From the NCBI GenBank assembly GCA_017563185.1, contig JAFXIL010000067.1, forward strand, positions 1 through 41,801: a stretch of DNA of 41,801 nucleotides, read 5' to 3'. The translations under genes and the position numbers were made by a program. A model generated the notes under the pieces. It saw only the letters and a program-made list of their open reading frames with translations. It ran no database searches and was not told where the DNA came from. This stretch comes from Kiritimatiellia bacterium. Lineage in GTDB: Bacteria; Verrucomicrobiota; Kiritimatiellia; RFP12; UBA1067. This document shows positions 15,438 to 23,340 of the stretch, one piece after another (the first letter of the stretch is position 1; the number at the start of each line of letters is the position of its first letter).

Positions 15438-15466
15438 CATTGAACTTCGGCTAGACCGAACGGATG

Positions 15467-17074
15467 TTACTGAGCAACGACCGTCGCCTTCATGAAGTTC
15501 GTGTTGTCGCCAGTCACCTTGATCGTGGCAACACCATCCGCGTCGAACGTGGCCGTGTAGGCAGCAGCCTCGGCCTCGGCAAGAGCGCCGAGCGTGGCGG
15601 CCGTCTTCACCTTGAGCGCGCCATTGATGCCGTCGAGGGACACCTTGGCGTCGCCAGCCGTGGCCTTGACCGTGATCTGCCAGCCATCAGCGACTTCCTC
15701 GATCGAGGTGATCGCGAGCGCAGGCGCAGCATCCAGACCCGTGTTGAGCAGGTAGGCGTCAAGCGCATATTCGCAGCCGGCGATCTGAGCAGGCGTGAGG
15801 TTCTTCGCATCGGCCCAGGCCTTGGCAGCGGCGGTCGTCACACCATCAAGGCCCGTGGCGCCGGCGGCCTCAGGCGTCGCAGCGAGCTGGGCGGTGTAGT
15901 TGTAGGTCTGACCAGCCTGAGAGACCGTGAACGAGGTGCCTGCGGTGTCATCACCCGCAACATACCAAGGCGCATACGTCACCTGGACGGTGACCTCGGT
16001 GTTCGGCGCGACATCAATCGTCTTACCGCTCGTCGCTGCCACAGTGTCTTCACCGATCGTGTAGGAGACGGCGGAGATGCCCTCGCCCCACTTGAGCGTG
16101 AAATCAAGCGTAGTCACAGCGCCGATGAAGTTAGGCGTAGCCGTGTCGATCTGGAAGTCGTCGATCGCACCCGACCCCTTGAAGCCCACGCCGCGGAAGT
16201 AAGGCTCCTCTTCGGAACCAAGAAGCGAACCGAACACCGAGCCATTTCGAATATCAGTCGCCAGAGCTTCTGTGATATCCTTTCTATTAAGAAGATTGAT
16301 GACGAAATCTTCCGTGAGCGCCTGTTTGTCGGACTTCAGAAGCACACCGTCCAAGTAGATCATGAAGCAAGGATATGCTTCACCGCAAATGTCGGCGATT
16401 GCCTTGACCGTCAAACGATACCAAACGCCGGGAACGACATTGGCATTTGAAATCGTGAACTTCTCCGGCGTACAAGTGCCCTGCTCGTCCATGACGTTCG
16501 CGTAAACGCAAAGATTCGTCACAGGGTTTTCCTCATTCGTCGCATCGACATTGAGCCAGATGGCGATTCTGTCCTGCTCCGCATCAACGGTAGGAATCTC
16601 ACCGTCCTCGGTAGGCGTAAACTGCACCATCGTGTCAACGTAAAGAACACCATCATCTCCCATGTCTAGCAGACAAAGGCCGTCGCCAAGAATGCGCTGC
16701 TGACCATCCGACGTCGTCTCGGTGACACTGCGCCAGAGAGTGCCGCCCTCGGTGGAAAGTTCAAGATACTTCTCCTGGGCAAGCGTCTCATCTGCGAACG
16801 CGGCGGGAACGCCGAACCGGCCATTGTAGTTGAACAACGGCAGATTCTCGTCAACGCCATACACCTTCACGGTGGAGCCGTCGGTAGAACCATTGGCCGG
16901 CTCGTACGCGAAAAAATATCCGCTCGCAACGCTATCCGCGCCGGTATCGGTCCTGCTGCCGATATTGCCCATTCCAGCGGTGAACCCTTCGAAGCCGATG
17001 CTGTTCAGCGGATCAACAACGGCAAACGCAGCGACCGTCGCCGCGCACACACATGCAAACAACAGTTTTTTCAT
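15467..17074 (-). CDS. Secreted LamG-like surface protein
   Basis: This 535-residue protein begins with a Sec signal peptide (MKKLLFACVCAATVAAFA). Residues ~25-310 look like a concanavalin/LamG-type jelly-roll (SIGFEGFTAGMGN, GVWYRLTVKAIADI, FMIYLDGVLLKSD, FKGSGAIDDFQIDT). A beta-sandwich follows (WGEGISAVSYTIGEDT, NTEVTVQVTYAPWYV), then an Ala/Asp-rich helical stretch and a last beta-domain ending FMKATVVAQ. No catalytic motif or membrane anchor was found. This architecture fits cell-surface or secreted binding proteins of Kiritimatiellota/Verrucomicrobia. The ATG at 17074 follows GAAAGGA. The gene has its own promoter and a strong terminator, so it is probably monocistronic. Base use is somewhat less GC-rich than in the neighbouring enzymes. 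Function is unknown. Confidence 0.78.
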   Translation of the reverse strand: MKKLLFACVCAATVAAFAVVDPLNSIGFEGFTAGMGNIGSRTDTGADSVASGYFFAYEPANGSTDGSTVKVYGVDENLPLFNYNGRFGVPAAFADETLAQEKYLELSTEGGTLWRSVTETTSDGQQRILGDGLCLLDMGDDGVLYVDTMVQFTPTEDGEIPTVDAEQDRIAIWLNVDATNEENPVTNLCVYANVMDEQGTCTPEKFTISNANVVPGVWYRLTVKAIADICGEAYPCFMIYLDGVLLKSDKQALTEDFVINLLNRKDITEALATDIRNGSVFGSLLGSEEEPYFRGVGFKGSGAIDDFQIDTATPNFIGAVTTLDFTLKWGEGISAVSYTIGEDTVAATSGKTIDVAPNTEVTVQVTYAPWYVAGDDTAGTSFTVSQAGQTYNYTAQLAATPEAAGATGLDGVTTAAAKAWADAKNLTPAQIAGCEYALDAYLLNTGLDAAPALAITSIEEVADGWQITVKATAGDAKVSLDGINGALKVKTAATLGALAEAEAAAYTATFDADGVATIKVTGDNTNFMKATVVAQ

Positions 17075-17152
17075 CGTTTTTCCTTTCATCCTCTTCAGGG
17101 CAACAGAAAATTCCGCGCCCGTCGTAGGCCCGGTTCTTCTGCTGACGGTTAG

Positions 17153-17181
17153 AGTTTAGCAAAAAACCGAGGCTTGTGCAA
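17153..17181 (-). promoter_or_regulatory. Likely promoter of the LamG-like protein gene
   Basis: TTGCAC (17176-17181), 17-nt spacer and TAAACT (17153-17158) preceded by TGC are read on the minus strand. The 5' UTR would be about 70 nt. Both hexamers are imperfect. The sequence between thrC and this site is T-rich with no clear hairpin. Confidence 0.45.
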
Positions 17182-17200
17182 TAGTGGATGAAAAAATATT

Positions 17201-18601
17201 TCAAAAAAGTTCGCGCACGGCGGCATCGATTCCGTCCACGTCAACAACCTTCGTCTGCGTGACGGTAGCCGTCTCAAGGGCGGCGAACGACGGGGGCGGA
17301 TTCGCGAGCACGTTTTCGCCGAAGGCGCGAAGGCACGTTTCAGGGAACTTGTACGGCGTCGCGGTGGCGGCGACGAGGCACGGCACGCCGTCCTTCGGCA
17401 GCCCCAGCCTGCGCGCCACGGCAGTAGCCACCGCGGTGTGCGGATCAAGCACGTATCCGCACTCGGCGCGCATGCGGCGCATTTCTGCCTCGGTCTCCTC
17501 TGGCGTGACGCTGCCGCACAGGAACTCTTCCTGAAGACGGGCCTTGGCGAAAGGAGAGAGAGCGTAGCGGCCAGTGGCGGCGAATTCGTCCATGAGCCGC
17601 TTCGTCTCGGCTGCCGCCGCGGCAGGGTCTTCGAGTCCGCCGCAGGCAAGCCATATCTCGCGCTCCACGTTCGAGCTGCGGCGGATGTCCATCGACGGCG
17701 AATTCGTGACCGTGAACTTGTCGCCCGGATCGTACACGCCCGTAGCGATGAAGCGCGCCAAAACGTCGTTGACGTTCGAGGCGCACACAAGCCGCCTTAT
17801 GGGCGCGCCCATCAGCTTCGCGTACTTCGCCGCGAGAATGTTGCCGAAGTTGCCCGAGGGGACTGCCACGTCGAACTCGCCGCCCAGCTTCGCGGCCGCA
17901 TAGAGGTAGTAGCCTATCTGCGGCACAAGGCGCCCGATGTTGATAGAGTTGGCCGACGAGAGCCACACGCCATTCGCGGCGGCTTCGGCGCGGATGGCGG
18001 AATCTGCGAAGATGCGCTTCACCGCGGCCTGCGCGTCGTCGAAGTTGCCGCGTATGGCAATGCCGTGCACGTTCTTCGCCGACGGCGTGGTCATCTGGAG
18101 GCGCTGGATGCGCGAGGTGCCGCTGTTCGGGAAGAACACCGCGATCTCAACGCCGGGCACGTCGGCGAAGCCGGCCATCGCGGCGGAGCCGGTGTCGCCG
18201 GAAGTGGCGGTGAGGATGAGAACGCGGCTGCATCCTGCGCGCGACGCGGCGGCGGACATGAGAACAGGCAGCACGGAGAGGGCTACGTCCTTGAACGCGC
18301 CCGTCGGACCATGGAACAGCTCCAGCACATCGAGCCCTCCCGCGTGCACCAGCGGCACTGGCTCGGACGGAAACTTGGCGAGCAGATTGCGAATGGCATC
18401 TTCGCGTACCGCCTCCGCCGCATCGTCGAACACTGCGCCCAGCGCGGATCGCTCGGCCTTCTCAAGCGTGCCGCAGCCTGCAGCCGCGAAAGCCGCAGGC
18501 ACCCGTGCGGGCACGTAGAGACCGCCGTCCGGCGCAAGGCCACGCAGAATCGCATCCAGCGAATCCGCCGTCCCGCACGAGCGCGTGCTCAGAAACTCCA
18601 T
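17201..18601 (-). CDS. thrC: Threonine synthase
   Basis: ThrC converts O-phosphohomoserine to threonine with PLP, the last step of threonine synthesis. The 466-residue protein matches the long (type I) family. It opens MEFLSTRSCGTADSLDAILR with GLAPDGGLYVP, has the PLP lysine K104 in HGPTGAFKDVALSV, the phosphate-binding segment TATSGDTGSAA, NSINIGRLVPQIGYY and PSGNFGNILAAKYAK. It starts 18 nt after the ACT gene with a GGAAGGAAG ribosome site, and so closes the paaK-ACT-thrC operon. A threonine-synthase operon containing an ACT-domain protein could be under amino-acid feedback, but no direct evidence is visible. Confidence 0.95.
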   Translation of the reverse strand: MEFLSTRSCGTADSLDAILRGLAPDGGLYVPARVPAAFAAAGCGTLEKAERSALGAVFDDAAEAVREDAIRNLLAKFPSEPVPLVHAGGLDVLELFHGPTGAFKDVALSVLPVLMSAAASRAGCSRVLILTATSGDTGSAAMAGFADVPGVEIAVFFPNSGTSRIQRLQMTTPSAKNVHGIAIRGNFDDAQAAVKRIFADSAIRAEAAANGVWLSSANSINIGRLVPQIGYYLYAAAKLGGEFDVAVPSGNFGNILAAKYAKLMGAPIRRLVCASNVNDVLARFIATGVYDPGDKFTVTNSPSMDIRRSSNVEREIWLACGGLEDPAAAAAETKRLMDEFAATGRYALSPFAKARLQEEFLCGSVTPEETEAEMRRMRAECGYVLDPHTAVATAVARRLGLPKDGVPCLVAATATPYKFPETCLRAFGENVLANPPPSFAALETATVTQTKVVDVDGIDAAVRELF

Positions 18602-18619
18602 CTTTTTCTTCCTTCCCTC

Positions 18620-19009
18620 TCAGCCCTTCAAGGCCGCCTCGGCCTTGGCGTTGTCGTTGAAGCTGAATACGAGTATCGCCTTCTCTCCATGGCCGAGCGC
18701 GTAGGCGTAGGAGTAGTTTATGTCGAGGCCTGCACCGTCGATCTTCTCCATTAGCTCGGCCATGCCGCCAGGACGGTCCGGCACCGTTACTGTGATCACC
18801 TCCGTCTCGCGGACGGCGAAGCCGGCCTCGGTAAGGACGCGCGCGCCCTTCACATGGTCATCCACGATCATGCGCACGATTCCGAAGTCGGCCGAGTCGG
18901 CAAGCGAGAGCGTGGCGATGTTCACCTCGGCCTTCGCGAGCGCGCGGCAGATGCCGGCGAGCTGGCCAGGCTTGTTCTCGAGGAAGATGCTGATTTGGCG
19001 GATGATCAT
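18620..19009 (-). CDS. Double ACT-domain protein
   Basis: The 129-residue protein is made of two ACT domains in tandem. The first (residues ~3-65) begins RQISIFLENKPGQLAGICRA with the usual N-K-P-G-(Q)-L turn; the second (~70-125) has VTVPDRPGGMAELMEKI. ACT domains bind small ligands, usually amino acids, at dimer interfaces. Stand-alone double-ACT proteins are often found beside phenylacetate-CoA ligase genes, as here. It starts 1 nt after the paaK stop codon, with its ribosome site (AGGAGA) inside the last paaK codons, so expression is coupled. Ligand and partner are unknown. It does not look like the acetolactate synthase small subunit, which has one ACT domain and a longer C-terminal domain. 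Confidence 0.88.
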   Translation of the reverse strand: MIIRQISIFLENKPGQLAGICRALAKAEVNIATLSLADSADFGIVRMIVDDHVKGARVLTEAGFAVRETEVITVTVPDRPGGMAELMEKIDGAGLDINYSYAYALGHGEKAILVFSFNDNAKAEAALKG

Positions 19010-19010
19010 C

Positions 19011-20312
19011 TTACTTTCTCCTGTTGTCGATTACGCGCTTGATCTTGCCCTCGCTGCGCGGGAGCGAGCCGGGGGCCACGAGGGAGATCTTCGGCGACAG
19101 GCCCACGATCTCCTTGATGGACGCCGCCACGCGCTTGCGCACGGCCTCCATGGCGGACATGGAGTCGCTCATCGTGTCGGCCGTGACCTCCACCTTGATC
19201 TCGAAGCGGTCCATCGTCTCCGTGCTCGAGAGCTCTATCATGTAGTGCGGCGCCACCTCGGGCACCTTCATTAGGCACGCCTCGATCTGGCTCGGGAACA
19301 CGTTCACGCCGTGGATGATCAGCATGTCGTCGCTTCTCGCGTGCACGCGGTCCATCACGCGCATCGTGCGCCCGCACTGGCACTGCCCCGTCTGGAGGCG
19401 CGAGAGGTCGCGCGTGCGGTAGCGCACCATGGGCGTTCCCATGCGGTCGAGCGTGGTGAACACGAGCTCTCCCTCCTCGCCGTCGGGCAGCACCTCCAGC
19501 GTGTCGGGGTCGATGATCTCGGGATAGAAGTGGTCCTCCCAGATGTGAAGGCCGTGGCAGTATGGACAGTTGCCCGCCACGCCCGGCCCGGCAATCTCGG
19601 TGAGGCCGTAGATGTCGTGGGCCGTTATGCCCGAAAGCGCCTCGATCTTCTCGCGGATCTCGTCGGTCCACGGCTCCGCGCCGAACACGCCGTGCCTTAG
19701 CTTCGTGTCTCGCCGGAAGTCTATGCCCATCCTCTCGGCCACCGTGGCGAGGTGCAGGAAGTAGCTCGGCGTGCAGCAGATCGCCGTCACGCCAAGATCC
19801 TTCATCAGCATGATCTGCTTTTCGGTGTTGCCCGCGCCGGTAGGCAGCACGGCGCAGCCGAGAGCCTCCGCGCCGTAGTGCGCGCCGAGGCCGCCGGTGA
19901 AGAGCCCGTATCCGTACGAAACCTGCACCACGTCGTCCTTCGTGATGCCGTACATGGCCATGCAGCGGCAAACGCCCTCGGTCCAGACCGCCACATCGCC
20001 TGCGGTCTGCGGAATGCAGATGGGCTTGCCCGTGGTGCCGGAAGAGCAGTGGAAGCGGTTGATCTCGCTCATTGGAGCGGCGGTGAGGCCTAGCGGATAC
20101 TCGTCGCGGAGGTCGGTCTTCTTCATGAAGGGGAACTTCGCGAGGTCCTTGAGCGTAACGAGGTCGCGCGGCTTCACGCCCTTCTCGTCGCAGCGGCGGC
20201 GGAAAAGCGCCACTCGCTCGTACTCGTACGGTATGAGCTTCTGCAGCTTCTCAAGCTGCATCGCCCGCAGCTTCTCCACGGGCATGAAGTCTTTTTCTGA
20301 TATGGCATTCAT
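19011..20312 (-). CDS. paaK: Phenylacetate--CoA ligase family adenylate-forming enzyme
   Basis: This 433-residue member of the AMP-forming acyl-CoA synthetase superfamily should activate phenylacetate or a related aryl acid to its CoA thioester. Visible motifs are the P-loop CSSGTTGKPICIP, DIYGLTEIAGPG (Y-G-x-T-E adenylate motif), the hinge region DRVHARSDDMLIIHGVNVFPSQIE, and the C-terminal lysine region PRSEGKIKRVID. In anaerobes such enzymes often salvage aryl acids toward aromatic amino acids together with indolepyruvate ferredoxin oxidoreductase; no such gene is in the window. The ATG at 20312 is chosen over longer frames because of GGAAA spacing and the promoter 31 nt upstream. It heads an operon with the ACT protein and thrC. 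Confidence 0.92.
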   Translation of the reverse strand: MNAISEKDFMPVEKLRAMQLEKLQKLIPYEYERVALFRRRCDEKGVKPRDLVTLKDLAKFPFMKKTDLRDEYPLGLTAAPMSEINRFHCSSGTTGKPICIPQTAGDVAVWTEGVCRCMAMYGITKDDVVQVSYGYGLFTGGLGAHYGAEALGCAVLPTGAGNTEKQIMLMKDLGVTAICCTPSYFLHLATVAERMGIDFRRDTKLRHGVFGAEPWTDEIREKIEALSGITAHDIYGLTEIAGPGVAGNCPYCHGLHIWEDHFYPEIIDPDTLEVLPDGEEGELVFTTLDRMGTPMVRYRTRDLSRLQTGQCQCGRTMRVMDRVHARSDDMLIIHGVNVFPSQIEACLMKVPEVAPHYMIELSSTETMDRFEIKVEVTADTMSDSMSAMEAVRKRVAASIKEIVGLSPKISLVAPGSLPRSEGKIKRVIDNRRK

Positions 20313-20342
20313 CTGATTTCCAATTCTGCTGATCACTTTGTC

Positions 20343-20348
20343 ATTATA
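20343..20348 (-). promoter_or_regulatory. Extended -10 promoter of the paaK-ACT-thrC operon
   Basis: TTGTGGTATAAT on the minus strand gives a perfect TATAAT with a TGn extension; TTGTGC lies 18 nt upstream as a weak -35. The 5' UTR is about 25 nt. No clear terminator for ilvB is seen in the 118-bp gap. Confidence 0.65.
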
Positions 20349-20430
20349 CCACAATCCGCCGTCGCCGCACAACAACGTAGAGCGGCCGTGCAATCATGCC
20401 ACAAAGCCATGTCGTTCATTGCGGAACGCA

Positions 20431-22161
20431 TCACTCGAAGATCATGCCCTCGACCGGCTGGCCGCCTGGCTGCATCGGAAATACGTTCGCGCGCGGCTCC
20501 ACAATCACCTCCACGAGCGTGGTCCTGCCGGAGTTCACCGCCTTGCGGATGGCGCCCTCCAGCTTCGCCGGGTCGATCACGCGCACCGCGTCGGCGCCGT
20601 GCGCCTGGGCGAGCTTCACGAAGTCGGGCAGATAGTCGTACTTGAGATCCTGCTCAAGCCGTTCGTTCGCGAGCCTGCCCTTCACTGAGAGGATCGACCC
20701 TGCGTAGCGTTTTCCGTAGAAGAGCTCCTGCCACTGGCGCACCATGCCGAGGCATTCGTTGTTGATCACGACGAACGTGACGGGCAGCTTGTGCTCCACC
20801 GCCACCACGAGCTCCTCGAACGTCATCTGCGCACCGCCGTCGCCGCACACTGCCACCACCTTGCGGTCGGGACGGCCGAGCGCCGCGCCGATGGCGGCCG
20901 GAATGCCGAACCCCATGGTGCCCATGCCGCCGGAAGAAAGGAAGCGCCTCGGACGGTTGTGGCGGAAGTACTGCGCCGTCCACATCTGATGCTGCCCCAC
21001 GTCCGTCACCAGCACCGCCTCGCCCTTCGTAGCCTTGTCGATCGCCTCGATCACCTGCTGCGGCATGATCACGTTCGGATGCATGGGCCTGTACGTCATC
21101 GGACGCCGCTTCTTCCACTCCGCGATCTGCGCGAGCCAAGCCTCGTGCGTGGCGCTCTTCACGCGGGATGAGACAGTCGTGAGCACGTCCTTCACGTCCG
21201 CCACGATTCCCAGCGACACGCGCACGTTCTTGCCTATGGACGCCGGATCGCAGTCCACATGCACTATCTTCGCCTTCTTCGCGTACGCCGCGAGCTTGCC
21301 GGTCACCCGGTCGGAAAACCTCACGCCGAGCGCGATCAGAAGATCCGTGTGGTTGATCGCGTAGTTGGCGGCCGCCGTGCCGTGCATTCCGGCAAAGCGC
21401 AGCGAGAGAGGGTCGTGCTCGTCAAAGGAGCCCAGGCCCATGAGCGTGGTGGCCACGGGAATCTGCGCGCGGTGGGCAAGCGCGGCAACGTCCTTCGCCG
21501 CGCCGCTCGCGATCACGCCGCCTCCCGCGTAGATGACCGGGCGCTCCGCCTCGTTGATGAGCTTCGCGAGGCGGGCGATCTGCGCAGCCGTTGCGTAGCA
21601 CTCCGGATGATAGGCGCGCAGAGACACGCGCTCCGGGTACTGCGCAGTCGTGAGAGCCCTCTGCACGTTCTTCGGAATGTCTATCACCACCGGGCCGGGC
21701 TTACCGTGCGTGGCGATGTAGAAAGCCTCCGCGACGATCTCAGGAAGCTCGTCCGCGGAGTGGACGAGGAAGTTGTGCTTCGAAACGGCGCGCGTGATGC
21801 CGGTAGTGTCCGCCTCCTGGAAGGCGTCCGTGCCTATCTGGTCCATCGGCACCTGGCCCGTGATGCACACTAGCGGCACGCCGTCCATGTTCGCCGTCGC
21901 GAGGCCCGTCACCGTGTTGGTGGCGCCAGGGCCAGACGTCACGAGGCACACGCCCACCTTGCCCGTGGCGCGCGCGTAGCCGTCGGCCATGTGCACACAG
22001 CCCTGCTCGTGGCGACCCAGCACGAACTGGAACGGCGCCTCGGGAAGGCAGTTGAATATGTCGAGCACGCTGCCGCCCGGATATCCGAACAGCACTTCCG
22101 TGCCCGCCTTCGCGAGTGAATCAACTAGCGCCTGCGCGCCGGATTTCTCCTGCTTCTTCAT
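20431..22161 (-). CDS. ilvB: Acetolactate synthase, large (catalytic) subunit
   Basis: This ThDP enzyme makes acetolactate or acetohydroxybutyrate, the first common step of valine, leucine and isoleucine synthesis. The 576-residue protein shows FGYPGGSVLDIFNCL, LGRHEQGCVHMADGYARATG with the catalytic Glu, CLVTSGPGATNTVTGLA, and the Mg/ThDP motif GDGGAQMTFEELVVA ... NNECLGMVRQWQELFY. These are typical of biosynthetic, FAD-containing ALS. It begins 22 nt after the Sel1 gene with an AAAGGAA site and is probably the last gene of the purL-hisS cluster. The small regulatory subunit gene ilvN is not adjacent, nor is ilvC. Confidence 0.95.
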   Translation of the reverse strand: MKKQEKSGAQALVDSLAKAGTEVLFGYPGGSVLDIFNCLPEAPFQFVLGRHEQGCVHMADGYARATGKVGVCLVTSGPGATNTVTGLATANMDGVPLVCITGQVPMDQIGTDAFQEADTTGITRAVSKHNFLVHSADELPEIVAEAFYIATHGKPGPVVIDIPKNVQRALTTAQYPERVSLRAYHPECYATAAQIARLAKLINEAERPVIYAGGGVIASGAAKDVAALAHRAQIPVATTLMGLGSFDEHDPLSLRFAGMHGTAAANYAINHTDLLIALGVRFSDRVTGKLAAYAKKAKIVHVDCDPASIGKNVRVSLGIVADVKDVLTTVSSRVKSATHEAWLAQIAEWKKRRPMTYRPMHPNVIMPQQVIEAIDKATKGEAVLVTDVGQHQMWTAQYFRHNRPRRFLSSGGMGTMGFGIPAAIGAALGRPDRKVVAVCGDGGAQMTFEELVVAVEHKLPVTFVVINNECLGMVRQWQELFYGKRYAGSILSVKGRLANERLEQDLKYDYLPDFVKLAQAHGADAVRVIDPAKLEGAIRKAVNSGRTTLVEVIVEPRANVFPMQPGGQPVEGMIFE

Positions 22162-22183
22162 CTCTTCTTCTGTTCCTTTTCCT

Positions 22184-23305
22184 TCAGTCTCTCTGTGCGT
22201 TCTGCTGCAGCCACGCCTGAGCGTTGCGGTCGCCGCGCGCAGCACGCGAACGGATCTTCCACTCCATGGCCTTGCGTTCGCTCGCCGCCACGCCGTCACC
22301 CTGCTCGTAGCACGTCGAAATGTTGTCCATCGCCGGCGGATACCCGCTGTCGGCCGCGCGCATGAAGAGCCGGAAGGCCCTGGCGGCGTCCTTCTTCACG
22401 CCCTCGCCCTTCCAGTATGCCACTCCGAGCGTGTTCACGGCCTCCGCGCAGCCGCCGTTCGCGGACTTCTCCAGCAGCTCCACGGCCTTCTTGTAGTCCC
22501 TCTCCACGCCCTCCCCCCTTCGGAGGGCAAGCGCGTAGTTGTACTGCCCGAACGGATTCTCGTAGCTTGCGGACTTCGCAAACCACTTCGCTGAAAGCTC
22601 CGCGTCGCGCTCCACGATCGTTCCGTCGCGGAAGAATCCGCCGATGTTGTTGATCGCCTCCGGATGGCCCTTCTCGGCCGCGGCCCGGAAGCAGTTGAAG
22701 GCCGCCTGGTCGTCGCGCTCGGTGCCGAGGCCGCGCCAGAGGCACATGCCTAGGTTGTAGAGGCCGTTCGCGTCGCCCTTGCCCGCCGCGTCCTTGAAGC
22801 AGTCGTGGGCCTTGCGCATCAGCCGCTCGGCCTGGTTGGAGGTGGTGTTGGGATCGGTGAGCGCGAGCGAGAAGATGAGAGACCCCCAGGCGTTCTCGGC
22901 CTGCACGTTGCCGGCGTCGGCGGCGCGGTGGAGGAGATTCGTGTCGCCGGAGTCGAGCGCGAGCAGATAGAGAGCCATGGGGTTGTTGCGCTCCACGGCG
23001 ATCTTCTTGATGGGGCCGCGGTTTTCGTCCAGATACCTTCTGCGCGTCGCCTCGTCAAGGCGCGCGGCCGGCGGAGCGTCGCGCTCGCGCGACACGAGCC
23101 CGAGCACGAACGCGTAAACCGCCTTGCCCGCCTTGGCCTGCGCGGCCACCTCCTCCGCAGCCTCCGCGTATGCGCGCGGCGAGCCGCTGGCGCGCGAGTT
23201 GAGCAGGCGAAGCACGGCGTGGGACGGATTCGCCGCGGCCGCCGCAGCGGCTGCCGCGGCGGCCGTCAGCGCGCAAAGCATCTTCGCTGTAGTTTGCATC
23301 GTCAT
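22184..23305 (-). CDS. Secreted Sel1-repeat (SLR/TPR-like) protein
   Basis: The 373-residue protein has an Ala-rich signal peptide (TAKMLCALTAAAAAAAAAAA). The rest is made mostly of Sel1-like 36-residue helical repeats. Repeat cores are easy to see: GDANGLYNLGMCLWRGLGTE, GHPEAINNIGGFFRDGTIVE, NPFGQYNYALALRRGEGVER, GCAEAVNTLGVAYWKGEGVK and GYPPAMDNISTCYEQGDGVA. Such repeats form protein-binding solenoids, often in the periplasm or cell envelope. No catalytic domain was found and the partner is unknown. ATG 23305 is supported by GGAG at the right distance, 35 nt past hisS; the next in-frame ATG at 23299 is an alternative. Co-transcription with hisS and ilvB is likely. Confidence 0.85.
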   Translation of the reverse strand: MTMQTTAKMLCALTAAAAAAAAAAANPSHAVLRLLNSRASGSPRAYAEAAEEVAAQAKAGKAVYAFVLGLVSRERDAPPAARLDEATRRRYLDENRGPIKKIAVERNNPMALYLLALDSGDTNLLHRAADAGNVQAENAWGSLIFSLALTDPNTTSNQAERLMRKAHDCFKDAAGKGDANGLYNLGMCLWRGLGTERDDQAAFNCFRAAAEKGHPEAINNIGGFFRDGTIVERDAELSAKWFAKSASYENPFGQYNYALALRRGEGVERDYKKAVELLEKSANGGCAEAVNTLGVAYWKGEGVKKDAARAFRLFMRAADSGYPPAMDNISTCYEQGDGVAASERKAMEWKIRSRAARGDRNAQAWLQQNAQRD

Positions 23306-23340
23306 GTCACTCCTTTCCGGCGCCGCGCGCCTTCTGCGGG

